Assembly (NCBI RefSeq): GCF_051014445.1 | Contig: NC_135146.1 | Coordinates: 4,960,001-5,024,000, forward strand | DNA: 64,000 bases | Reading direction: 5' to 3' | From: Colletes latitarsis | Taxonomy: Eukaryota > Arthropoda > Insecta > Hymenoptera > Colletidae | Shown: in pieces, positions 24,261 to 33,941 of the stretch | Numbering within the stretch: position 1 is the first letter of the stretch | Layout of the letters: every line of letters begins with the position of its first letter | Program-made: the position numbers and the translations under genes | Notes under the pieces: generated by a model | What the model was told of the DNA's origin: nothing | The model's database searches: none | The model's input: the letters and a program-made list of their open reading frames with translations, nothing else

Positions 24261-26300
24261 CCCTCGCAAGCCTGCGATCCAAGCCGTGGTGTCGGAGTTG
24301 GCGAGCCGCCGAGTGAACGCCGCTGTGCCCGAGCACGTGGGGAAGGCTCTCGAGCTTAAACCCGCACCGCCGACATCGTTTATCGCCCTCCCTCCAACGG
24401 ATTGCTCCATTGAGTGGGAGGACATCAAGGCGCGCGCGATGAATAAAGCGCCAGTCGGCGAAGCGAGTAAATGACCCCCCACGCATGAAGTGATTGCTCA
24501 TCGCATGGCGGGAGGTCACGCCGAAAACCTTCCCCTGGTCTGGTTTCCGGACCAGTGTCGTTCCGTAGTGCTCAGCCACTGCCGCCCTCATCCGGCGGAT
24601 TATCTCCGCCTTCGCTCCTGGTGACACCACGACCGGCTCACCCCGCGTGGCGATCTCCACCGAAAGCTCGGTCCGACCATCGTCCCTCTTCCACCGAAAA
24701 CCGAAACGCGCCGCAGACCTGAGCGCGGCGGACCGCACCCGTGACCAGAATGAGGCACATCCGCTGGTTGGCCACGCGAAGTCCCCGGTCAAACGACCCG
24801 ACAGGTACTCCACTGTATCAAGGGACGCCCTTGCCAGTGATGCAACGACCGGGTCCCGTGCGTTCAGAAGCCTGAACGCATGGGCCGCGGTCGTCACATC
24901 AGCCAGGTCAGCCAGCGGGAGGAGTCTGTATCCTCCCCACGAAGGGGGAATGTGAACTACCTCCGCGCTGGCCCGCTGCGGCAAATTGAGCCATCCCTTG
25001 GCCGCGCGCCTAACAGCCTTGTCTACCTCCGCCAGTGCCGACTTCCTCACGCTGACGCCCCGTAGCAGGAAATCCACCCGTGGAATTATGACCGATCTTA
25101 AGGTTTCCACCTTCTGCCACGGGGCTAGCAGGGAGCGATCCACCGCCCCCAGGTCCCTCAGCACATCCCGGATCGTGGAGTAGGGCGTCTGGTCGATCCG
25201 AACCCCGGTGGGAATGCCCAGGTGTTCGTAGGCGTCTCCGTCTCCGAGCGCTGGAACGAGTCTCTCGTTGAGGCCAAACTCAGTCCGGGCCACCACGCCG
25301 CTTCCAAGGACGTGCAGCGTCGCGCACTTCCCCGGGTTGAACGCGAGGCCCAGACTCCGCGCCGTGGCCTCTGCTGCAACCAATAACCCTCTCATGCTCT
25401 CGGGGGATGTCGCGATCAATGCGATATCATCCGCGTAAGCCAGGGCTGCTACCTTAAAGCCCGCCATCTCGTACCCGACCCTCGACTCCGCGGCTTGACG
25501 GACCACGGGTTCGATTGCCAGGTTGAAGAGTATTGGGCTCAAGGGGCAGCCCTGTCTTACTCCCGACTGCATGGGGATCCTATCGGCGAATCCTTCGGCA
25601 GTACGGACCCTCGTCGTGCAATCGGTGTACAGACACCGGACGAGGTTGACGATCGCAGGGGGGCACCGCCACCGGCCAGCGCGTTTAAGATGGTGGTGTG
25701 GGGGACCGAACCAAAAGCATTGGAGAGGTCCAGCCACGCAACCACCAATTCCCTCCGCCGTCGCTTCGCGTCGGCAAGGGCCTCCTGCAGAACGAAGTTG
25801 TGCTCAAGGCACCCCTCATACGGCAGGAAGCCCTTTTGTGCCGGGGAGAGACGTCGATTTTGGACGGCCCAGCGGGTAAGGCGGTCGGCCATCACGGCCG
25901 CGAAGAATTTGGGGATTACGTCGCCCATGGCGATGGGACGCCAGTTGCTGAGGTCATCCCTCTCACCTTTCTTGTAGATCAAGATGGTATTTGACTCCTT
26001 CCGTAGGAGATTCCATCCGGTCCGGGGGATGATTTTTTCATCCCCCGGAGGCGGTTAAACACCTCGGCCGACCCGAAGGGCCTCTCCAGTGCCTCATTGG
26101 TGCCTTCATCCGGCTGGTCGTGGTGGAGCGCCGGGAAGTGTTCCAAACGGTCCCGAGCCGCATATATAGAACTAAAGTGCCCTTGGACAATGTCCTTGGG
26201 CACTTGGCAGTGCGGAGATTGCTCGGCTAGCACCTCCTGCACTGCTCGCTTGCGGTTCGTTCGGAACAGACGCTGTATTCGCGTGGCTTCCCGGACGTGT
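24250..26300 (-). pseudogene. Utopia-like reverse transcriptase region
   Basis: In order on minus: TRIQRLFRTNRKRAVQEVL (about 26280), FNRLRGMKKSSPGPDGISY (about 26030), then in another frame KKGERDDLSNWRPIAMGD, AQKGFLPYEGCLEHNF and VAWLDLSNAFGSVPHTTILN, then in a third frame MQSGVRQGCPLSPILFNLA and ALAYADDIALIA (YADD at 25426-25437), a thumb, and CRRCGFKLESLPHVLGHS (about 24324-24378), a CCHC-like knuckle whose last Cys is Ser. Between PGPDGISY and KKGERDD about 25-30 residues typical of RLE-type RTs are missing. The second frame change falls at a G6 run (25658-25663). The RT active site is retained but the frame is not continuous. Confidence 0.88.
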
Positions 26301-26489
26301 TCCGTCCGTGTAGAAGGAGCCCCGGTCGCTACGTTGCAACTGGCATCCCCTCGGGGACGCACCCTCAAACTCTCCGCCGCATCCGGCCTTCCTCCCTCCC
26401 CCCAGTGGCTCTTGCGGCACCCCCCCCCCCCCTTCCACGTGCAGAACGCCTCGAACCAAAGAAATCCGCCACAAGGGCGGCAAGGGCCT

Positions 26490-28663
26490 CTAAGCCCTCC
26501 GCTGTCTCCACCGCCGCCGCGTCGGCGGGGGGCAGTCATTGGTCTCCGCTCGCTCCGGGGGGGGGGGTCCGCGCCCTCTCCTTGGACGCTCCACGATTAC
26601 TTCGGGATTCCGCTCCGGCCCATGCCTGAGCCCCCCACACGTCCGCTGCATCCGCTTACCTCCGGTCACCATCGGGTCACTCCGTGTGCACGTTCCTGGG
26701 TCGACACCACTCCCCCTCCCCCTCGTCGCCGTCTGCCTCCGGTCCACGGCGGCGTTCCTTCTACTGACCGCAGAGGTTGCACCACTCGGGGCCGCGGTCC
26801 TTCTACAAACAGAGCCCCGGTTTGACCCGGGGGTATTAGTCGGACAGCCCCGGCTCGCGTCAATTATATCACAACTTAACTCCCCTTGCTGGTCGTCCCG
26901 AATACAATTGTCATTAAAATTAATAGGGCTCGTGGCCCTGTCACAGTACCTTTTTTCACTGCTCATATCATTAGTCCCGCTGTTAAAATCAAAATATATA
27001 TTACTATTACTACCCTTACTACTAGTTGGGCCCTGGTCCGTATTTCGGCCCCGTTCCGCCTCCACGGAGGGACCGACCATTGCTGCGCTGCCGGGGGGCA
27101 TTACTCCTTCCTCCGTTGCATCCTGTTCCCTCGGCACGGGGGTCTGCAGCCCAACCCTCTTCCTTCCTCTTCTGGGGGCCGCCACTGTCCATTCTTCATT
27201 CGGCGGCGACGTCGACGGGGCCGCAGTCGTTGCCTCTTCTTCCGACGACGACTCCTCGATGGCCGGGAGTCTTCTCCTTCTCCCTCTTCTTGCCGTCCCC
27301 ATCCCTGGGGATACGGGGGCGGTGGTGTTGCCCCCCTTCGTCCCCCTCCCGGGGCGGGAGGGACACGGCCCGGGCGCTTCTTCCTCTCCTTGGGGTGGGG
27401 CATCCTAGCGCCGCCGGAGATGTCGTCGGCGGCGTCCTCCTGGCCGCGACTGGTACCACCGCCTGGGGAGTGCCGCGAATCCACCTGCTTCGTCGTGGTG
27501 TGCCCGGGGTCTGCTGGGGGGGGGGGGGGGCTCGGTGGCGGCTCTCCTGGCTCGCGCCCTCGTCCTGGGCGCCGGCGGCGAGGTGGAATTGTCGCCGGCT
27601 GACCCCCTCGGCGATGGAGTTGGACCACGGGTGGGCGGTGGTGTCACGACCGGCGCTGGTATCGACCCCCGTACCACGGAGGTCGTCGTCGTGGTCGTCG
27701 TGATCGTCGTCGTCGTCGTCGTGGCCGCCGTGGATGTTACGACCACCGGGGCAATCCTACCGGCCGACGACAGATTGCCGGAGTTGGTCTGGGCTAGTTG
27801 CGGAGGGGGGGGGGGCGGCTGGGTGGTGGTGGTCCCCCCCACTGTCGTCGGTCCGGCCGGCGAGGGCGTCTTGGGCGTCGTCCTCTTCGTTTCCCTCGCC
27901 GTGGCTGTCGTCGTTAACCCGGTAGTGGCGGCCGGTGGCCCCCGGGTGACCTCCGCGAAGGTGGTGGTCGGAGTCACCCTTCTGCTGCACTCCCTCGGTG
28001 CAGCCGTTGCGGGCTCGGGCTGCGACCCGCTGCGTCTGGCGGCGACGGTAACAAAATTCTTCAGTGTGGCGGTGGCGGGCTTCTTTCCCGCCACCGTCGC
28101 CGCCATTGTTCTGCGCCCTGTCGTTGTCCTTGCCGTCGTCGTTGTGGGGGCGGAGGACTTTGCCTTTCCGCGGGAGGTCGAGGCCGCCACCGCTGGCACG
28201 TATCTTCTCGCGCATGCCGGCTCGCCTCCTCGCGTGGTCGATCGATCCGTTTCGGCGGATCGCGGGGCCTCGCTTCTCGCGCCCTCGCGGAGGGAGCCCC
28301 CCCCCCCGCGGGTCCGCTGGCCGGGGATGCAGATGCGTCGCCCGGGGCGGCCGATGGTGCACCAGCGGCAGGAGGATTCGGTGCACCATTCGCGTGGCTT
28401 GCAGCGTGATGCTGCTTCACCCTCTTCAGTGCATAAGCACTGTCGTCGGTGAAGCCGCAGTCACCGCATACAAACCTACGCGTAATCCCGGAATGGTGTA
28501 GCTTAAGATGTTTACCTAAATCCTCGTGCCGCTGGTACACTGCCGCTCCCTTTCGTAGTGCCGTGGTCCCTCGGTAGCAGTACGGACAGTTGAATTGTGT
28601 AGGGAACGGAAACTTCACAATTACCTCGTTTCCCCGGGCGACGCATCCGGATCCTTCGGCCAT
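26490..28663 (-). pseudogene. Utopia-like ORF, N-terminal zinc fingers and low-complexity linker
   Basis: ATG at 28663 gives MAEGSGCVARGNEVIVKF, then two C2H2-type fingers: CPYC ... HLKLHH (about 28590-28495) and CGDCGF ... KQHHAASH (about 28470-28385). N-terminal fingers are usual in RLE elements and help recognise the target. A Pro/Ala/Arg- then Thr-rich linker follows (Thr runs encoded by a GTC/GTG tract at 27680-27725 on plus). Frame changes lie near C/G homopolymers at about 28301 and 27518. A further segment opens MGTARRGRRRRLPAIEESSS and includes RYCDRATSPINFN, which is conserved in the fragment at 20693-21120. The linker is unusually long and GC-rich against the AT-rich 3' untranslated region. 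One gene in several frames, not several genes. Confidence 0.72.
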
Positions 28664-28870
28664 GCCTAAAACTTAGAGAACAGAAACGAAAAACAAGCAG
28701 AGAGAGCGAAAAAAGGATCAAAGTGTATAGAGAAGCAAGTTAGAATATAAAAGTTTAAAAAGTTAAAAGTCAAAAGTTGAAAAGTTAAAAAGTTTAACAA
28801 AGTCAATAAATAAATAAATAAAAGTGTTTAAAGACCTTAACCGCCCTAAGGGGGGGGGGGGGGGGGTTAT

Positions 28871-29337
28871 TTTAGTCTGACGTGGTCCGGATTACGAGGG
28901 AAAGGACACTGGGAAAAAGTTTGAATAAATTGCTGCACCAGAATTTGCTCAAGAAATTAAACTTTTATTTTCAATCAAAAAGGGGAAAAAAGGAAAAAAA
29001 CCGCCTAGACGTCGGTCCGACGTCTGGGGGAAAAAACCTGGGCCGGCTTCTCCTGGCCAAGTTCGCGATGTGTTGTTCTGTAACAAGGAAAGACAAGGCA
29101 GGATTTAAATACCTATTAACGCTTGTCGCGTCGCCTGTCTCGCTTTATCTCGCACGCTCCTGTCTGTGCCGTTCGCACTCGAGAGCGGAGATTACAGACA
29201 CGTCTCGACGAACTGAGATATGTATGTGGACTGTATATATGAACGTTCTCACAAATCGAGAACCGTTCGATCGCTGTGCGGAAGAAGAGATCTAATTTCT
29301 CAATTCTCCGCTTTTTTAGCGATCGTTGAATGCCGCA
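28871..29337. other. Possible 5' leader of the Utopia-like element; no gene seen
   Basis: Follows the G-run on plus. Contains a palindromic AGACGTCGGTCCGACGTCT at about 29006 and no protein signature. The 137-codon plus frame at 28882 shows no domain and lies antisense to the element. Confidence 0.4.
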
Positions 29338-29950
29338 GGAAAGGACAACAGGTGGAGGTCGTAAAGCTCCAAATGCTGTCCAAACCGCAGTTTCTCACCG
29401 TTCCCTGCGTACAAGACGCGGTGTGGTGTAGCCCTTAACGGCGCACGTAGCGTCTTACGTTTAAAGGAGCATACACCACGGTGCTCATTATGCGTTGCTC
29501 TACGCACAGGGTACGTACTCACTGGCGGTCAAGGAGCGTTGCTCGAGCAGGTTGGGCTAAGAAGTCCGGAATTTCTTAGCCCCGACCTGAGAAACGGTGA
29601 GCCCACGTAGGGTATCGCTCAGAGACCACCCAAGGGGTGATATACAAAACCGTGCGGACAATTCAACTTGTCGCACGACCGCGTCAAATGCAGCAGTCCG
29701 TGATAATGCCAGCCTCGCACGACCGCGTCAAATGCAGCAGTCCGTGGAGTCGTCAGTACTGATCGGGCCGTAGCCCTTGCTGAGACTGGAGTTTCGACAC
29801 ACGGGAAACGATTCTTATCTCGATTCCCCTTTCATGACCGCGTAGCACAAACGTCACATGAAAGTTGGACGAAAACCCACAGTCTTTTAAATTTTATTAA
29901 TAATCTCGCCAAGCGGGAACCGAAGTTTATCAATTCCCTCACACGACCAC
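29338..29950 (-). mobile_element. LTR scrap related to BEL-type LTR sequence
   Basis: On minus this contains TTTGGAGCTTTACGACCTCC, also found at about 43600 in the segment inside the 3' LTR of the BEL element on plus, and a generally similar GC-rich, Arg-codon-like LTR texture. It includes two copies of a 44-bp unit (starting 29671 and 29715, core CGCACGACCGCGTCAAATGC). No coding potential. Boundaries and family are tentative; 29951-30589 holds nothing I recognise. Confidence 0.4.
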
Positions 29951-30589
29951 GTAACTCGAGCGTCACGTGCTATTCGGCGAGATTGTACAGCCAATAATCG
30001 GGGCTGATAAAATGCCTCACCGATTTAGTTAATCTTGAGCAACAATTTAAAATTCTCAACGAAAGGTTCGAGTCTTCTCAGAACCTATATTCGGAGATTT
30101 GGTTTCGTCGCGGAGCGGAATCGTTTGTCGATCTGCTCGCTGCGAGGACTCGCTTTCGAGTCTTTGAAGCTAAGAAGCGAACAGACATCCGCAGTCGCGG
30201 CCACGAGAGGGGTAATCACCACCTCGCGGCGCTATCCCTGCTCTTCAATGTCTATCTCTTCTTAATTTCAATATTCCTCTACCCTCTCTGTTTATGTATC
30301 TTCGACGATCGATCCCAAGTAAATATATTGGGTCGATCACGTGACTGAGAGCAACCAACACTCGCGTATGGTTTTTCTAACCTGTATCGTTCCGTGTACC
30401 GAACTACGCATCAGAGAGTCTCTGGAATGTCGCGTACACGAAAAACAATACCGTACGAGGAATTTATGGTTCTCAGTTATAATTCACGTTAACTTGAATA
30501 TTTCTCTAAACGGTTCTCAAATCCGTCAATTAACGCGATATTTAAACAAAAAGGAATACTTAAATCTGATTTTGGTGTAGTTGTTGAGC

Positions 30590-30770
30590 CAATCCTGGCG
30601 GCACTGCAATGCCAGGCTGACTCGCGACAGAGGTGGAGCAAGCCCCAACAGCTCCGTCAAATTCCAAAAATCAGATTAATATTCTGGACTCCCCGATGGG
30701 GAGTGTATCAGATACTAAGCTGATAAGAACAGACTACACTTTGATCTTAGCCATCAGGCCGAGAAGCGAT
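30590..30770 (-). ncRNA. U2: U2 snRNA locus, full length, with 2-bp loss in branch-point recognition sequence
   Basis: On minus it starts ATCGCTTCTCGGCCTGATGG, continues CTAAGATCAAAGTGTAG, then TCTGTTCTTATCAGCTTAG, the stem-loop with ACTCCCCATCGGGGAGT, GATTTTTGGA (Sm-type site), GGGGCTTGCTCCACC, CTCTGTCGCGAG and the terminal hairpin ending GCCGCCAGGATT. U2 pairs with the intron branch site through GUAGUA; the conserved GTGTAGTATCTG is GTGTAGTCTG here, so two bases are missing and the hexamer is destroyed. The locus is therefore probably a pseudogene or an inactivated array member. The lesion is at the same position where the Utopia-like element joins the other U2 copy. The 3' end is placed by the terminal hairpin and is approximate. 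Confidence 0.9.
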
Positions 30771-31204
30771 CTCACTGTCGTCTTTAAAATACTACAATGT
30801 ATGTTTGGCGGCTGGTCGGCCAATGGCTTACAGAACCAAGGTTTCTTGCACAGGCGTGAATTTTTGTTATTGAGGGCTTAGTTATTTCTTGCTTTCGTAA
30901 TGACCAGTCGAACCCTTAATTGAGAGGACCATCGCTAGAAATTAATAATATTCGCTTGTGCCCCATTAGTAAACGACGTGTTATAAAGCTATAGTTTGCG
31001 TCAATACATATAAAGTTAACACTTGAAGTTTTCAACTTCTGTTTGAAATCATTTAAAAGGTATGAAAGATAATAGAAAAAGGTATATGATATTGAAAGCT
31101 CAGTTTATCTTTTATAAAAAACATACATTTTTTTTAGTAATAATTTAACAATAAGCAAACATATAATGCAAAGAACAAAAAATTTCCCTTTTCCTTGAGT
31201 CGAT
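30771..31204. other. U2 upstream flank and AT-rich spacer; no gene seen
   Basis: This lies upstream of U2 (which is on minus) and would hold a proximal sequence element about 40-60 bp from the U2 start (about 30810-30835). I cannot identify one with confidence. The rest is AT-rich without recognisable coding sequence. Confidence 0.5.
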
Positions 31205-32150
31205 ATAAAATTAACATCTATAGTTATTAATAACAATTTTTCCTTTTTCTTGTGAAATTATTATTTTGTTGAACGTCCGCTGTTTTCTACATATTCGGTC
31301 AATCTGTTTCTCACAGATTTGACCAATGGAGATGTATAATTTGCTAAAATTTGATTCTATTCTTCTAAAATGATATTGCTGAGAGTTTCTTTCAACGTCA
31401 TCTCTTTTTTTCGTATTTTTCAATGCAGATAATCCCATAGAAAATCTATGCTATTAAGATCTGGAGATTGCGGAGAATGTTTTAATTGTTTTAGTGTCCT
31501 GTAAAAAAGCCATTCCTTTGCTATGCGTGATGTATGCTTCGGATCGTTGTCACTTTAAAATGTCTCTGTTCTTGATAAATTCAATTTCGCAACGGAAGGC
31601 TCTAAGTTTCTCTGCAATATTTCAACGTAATTCTCCTTTTTCGTTGTATCTTCAATGAACACAAAATTTCCAACCACGGAAGCAGCCACACACCCCCAGA
31701 CCATCACAGATCCCCCTCCATGTTTGACTGTATGGACTAAGTTCTGTTCCTTCAAAGCACTATTTTTACTTCTCCATACTTTCGGCGGTTTTCTGTCTTG
31801 ATCAATTACGAATGTACTCTCATCAGTGAAGAGAACATCATTCCAGAAAGTTGCATTATATTTGAGGTGGTCTTTAGCATATTGTAACCGTTTCTTCCTC
31901 GGAACTCTTCCTAATAACCCTGCTCTATTCAGTGTTCCACGGATTGTTCTTGCACTAACCGTTTCTTTCTTTAGATTACTCAGTTCTTATGCTATGTTTA
32001 CAGAACTGGGAAAAGGATTTTCTTTTACTTCTTTGCAAATTTGCCTCACATCACTCTCATTGAGTTTTTTCGGTCGCCATTTATGATCAATATTACTTAA
32101 TAATCCGTGATTATTATATTTGTCAATGATCTTTTCCACAGCCATGTTAC
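31205..32150 (-). pseudogene. Tc1-like transposase, degenerate
   Basis: DDE transposase of the Tc1/mariner superfamily, which cuts and pastes at TA. On minus: helix-turn-helix end AVEKIIDKYNNHGLLSNID and RPKKLNESDVRQICKEVKEN (about 32140-32020), then LFTDESTFVIDQDRKPPKVW (first Asp, about 31830), HGGGSVMVWGCVAASVVGNF, then DNDPKHTSRIAKEW (second Asp, about 31550-31510) preceded by a TAA in place of the usual Gln codon, and SPQSPDLNSIDFLWD (about 31470), where the expected catalytic Glu is Asp, then a lysine-rich C-terminus to about 31211. The extreme N-terminus is replaced by GC-rich sequence at about 32150. At least one stop, frame changes and the Glu-to-Asp change make it inactive. No terminal inverted repeats are evident. 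Confidence 0.85.
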
Positions 32151-32230
32151 GAGCCAGGGCCGTGCAGCGCGCGTGGCCTGCGAGTGCGAGAGAGAGTATG
32201 GAATATGGTATCAATTTGTTAGTTAGGTGC

Positions 32231-32655
32231 ACGGACGAACCCAATGCGAAATTGGGGAGCCGCTAGGATAGTTGATAACGAGGACGAACCTGATGCGAAA
32301 TCAGGGAGCCTCTGGGATGGAGTCACGTACGGACGAACCTGGTGCGAAACCAGGGAGCCGTAGGAGGGTGAAACGTCGTGAACGAACCCGATGCGAAATC
32401 GGGGAGTCACTAGGATTGTTGATAACGACGCAGACGAACCCAATGCGAAATCGGGGAGCTGCTAGGAGGTTGGAAGAAACGCAGACGAACTCGATGCGTA
32501 ATCGAGGAGCTGCTGGGAGGTTGGATAAATCACAGACGAACCTGATGCGAAATCAGGGAGCTGTAAGATGCGGACGAACCTGATGCGTAATCAGGGAGCC
32601 GCTAGGATGGTAATAGATTGCGTGGACGAACTCGATGCGTAATCGAGGAGCCACT
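32231..32655. repeat. Tandem array of nine covarying hairpin units (49-52 bp)
   Basis: Nine units each begin (A/G)ACGAAC, contain a 6-bp stem around a 5-base loop GCGAA or GCGTA, and continue GGGAGC(C/T)-like. Stem arms by unit: CCCAAT/ATTGGG, CCTGAT/ATCAGG, CCTGGT/ACCAGG, CCCGAT/ATCGGG, CCCAAT/ATCGGG (one A.C mismatch), CTCGAT/ATCGAG, CCTGAT/ATCAGG, CCTGAT/ATCAGG, CTCGAT/ATCGAG. GACGAAC starts: 32234, 32283, 32332, 32381, 32433, 32484, 32535, 32573, 32625. Eight of nine stems pair perfectly although five different stem sequences occur. Frames across it (plus 103 codons; minus 74 codons) are repeats of the unit and not called as genes. Function unknown. Confidence 0.92.
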
Positions 32656-32659
32656 AGGT

Positions 32660-32976
32660 TGTAAGAGGTTGTATTTGGATTTGGGGATGTGTTAATTGAA
32701 CTCGTAACTATGAATTATTAAATATAATATAACCCGAGCGGTAAGGTTATATTATTATGGGAACGTTTAACTAATGATAACCGCTTTATATAATTATGGG
32801 TTAAAGAAGTTGGGTAACTCTGATTTGATAAGAGTAGATATATTCTTAAATCAACAAATAAAATACAATTGTTTCGTGCATCTTGTGTCGCGATCAAAGA
32901 ATGATTATATTTACCTAAAAAGATCTTGCGCGGTGTTGACGCACTGGCGATGCGGGGGTAAGTCGGTTGAAAATAA
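32660..32976. other. AT-rich spacer; no gene seen
   Basis: Nothing recognised apart from a local inverted pair TATAATATAACC(CGAGCGG)...GGTTATATTA near 32724-32756. Confidence 0.5.
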
Positions 32977-33466
32977 TGGCCGTAATAGAATTTATGCCGG
33001 TTCACGGATTCTATATTGATTAATATTGATACGAAAGGGTACGGTAGCCCGATCTCACAAAATACAACTGACTATCAAATCGTATACGGGTGACGAGAGA
33101 CGTGACGTTGACTCTAACGTGACGGTACGATTATGATCCCCCGAGTAAGAAAATCAAGGGGTTTATATACCCAAAAATCCGTGGGGGAGGATTCAGATGC
33201 ACATTAGACGTTACCATATATGGCCGCAATAGAATTTATGCCGGTTTACGGATTCTATATGGTATAATATTCATACGACAGGGAACTGTAGCCCGATCTC
33301 ACAAATACAACTGACTAACAAAAATCGTATACGCGTAACGAGAGTCGTGGAGTTGACACTAAGCGTGACAGTACGATTATGATCCCCTGAGTAATGAAAT
33401 CACGGGGTTTATATACCAAAAAATCTGAGTGGGGCGGATTCAAAAGTACGTTAGAAATCACCGTGT
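32977..33466. repeat. Tandem duplication of a ~244-bp unit
   Basis: Copy 1 is 32977-33220 and copy 2 33221-33466. Shared order: TGGCCG(T/C)AATAGAATTT, ATGCCGGTT(C/T)ACGGATTC, GTAGCCCGATCTCACAAA, CAACTGACTA, AATCGTATACG, GTACGATTATGATCCCC, GGGGTTTATATACC. The GTTTATATACC motif could be a TATA-type promoter element, so an LTR or promoter duplication is possible; no coding sequence. Confidence 0.85.
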
Positions 33467-33470
33467 GCAC

Positions 33471-33538
33471 TATTCTCCGAATTGTATTAATTAACGGGCT
33501 GCTCTATTCTCCGAATTGTATTAATTAACGGGCTGCTG
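33471..33538. repeat. Two exact copies of a 34-bp unit
   Basis: TATTCTCCGAATTGTATTAA at 33471 recurs at 33505; unit ends GGGCTGCT(C). Directly follows the 244-bp duplication. Confidence 0.9.
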
Positions 33539-33941
33539 CATCGCGACGGAAGTGACCCCCATTTCCAAGGTTAGATAAGTAGCAGAGCGATTTCATAATG
33601 CACGCAAGTGGCAAGAAAAATTTGAGGAACAAAACGTTCGACATACGTAACATGTTCATGGAGACTTCGTTAAAAAATTAACAATTAAATTCAAAAATTT
33701 CAAATCGTTCAGAAAAAATTATTTTCGGTTGCGGGGGTCAATTACAATCATTTCTGGTAAATAGATACACCTCCGAAATCTTGCGCATTTTTGAGAAAAA
33801 AATTCAGTATGGGCAGAACTTCAAACGCTAACTTTTTAACGAAGCCTCCATCAACAAATTGGTATTCTTGATTTTCGTCTTATTTTGGCCTCTAGAATCC
33901 CCCATTAAAATTTTTCCCAGGGGAGGCCGAACACTCTGTAT
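33539..33941. other. Intergenic, repeat-like; no gene seen
   Basis: AT-rich, ending AGGCCGAACACTCTGTAT, which resembles the end of a dispersed insect repeat, but no partner end was found. Confidence 0.4.

Larger units (their letters stand above)
23242..28870 (-). mobile_element. Utopia-like RLE non-LTR retrotransposon, degenerate
   Basis: Minus-strand element with N-terminal C2H2 fingers, a long low-complexity linker, reverse transcriptase, a zinc-knuckle-like motif and the C-terminal part of a restriction-like endonuclease domain. Its 3' end is fused to the U2 fragment at 23241. RLE elements specific for U2 snRNA genes are, from memory, the Utopia lineage. The 3' untranslated region (23242-23765) includes an AAAT-rich low-complexity tract. 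The coding span 23766-28663 is one open frame broken by frameshifts and two internal deletions. The 5' boundary is uncertain: coding starts at 28663 and a G-run lies at about 28850-28867, but the leader may extend to 30589 where the second U2 begins. Confidence 0.8.

Noticed and set aside
27405..28452. Plus-strand Val-rich ORF of 305 codons (27535-28452)
   Set aside because: It is the antisense of the Thr/Pro-rich linker of the Utopia-like ORF, which has zinc fingers and RT in consistent order on minus.
30720..30770. Functional spliceosomal U2 gene
   Set aside because: Full length, but missing two bases in the branch-point recognition hexamer; kept as a U2 locus with probable loss of function.
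32231..32655. CRISPR array
   Set aside because: Repeat and spacer are not distinct: the whole 50-bp unit is similar, the variable part is the paired stem, and the context is a eukaryotic nuclear genome.
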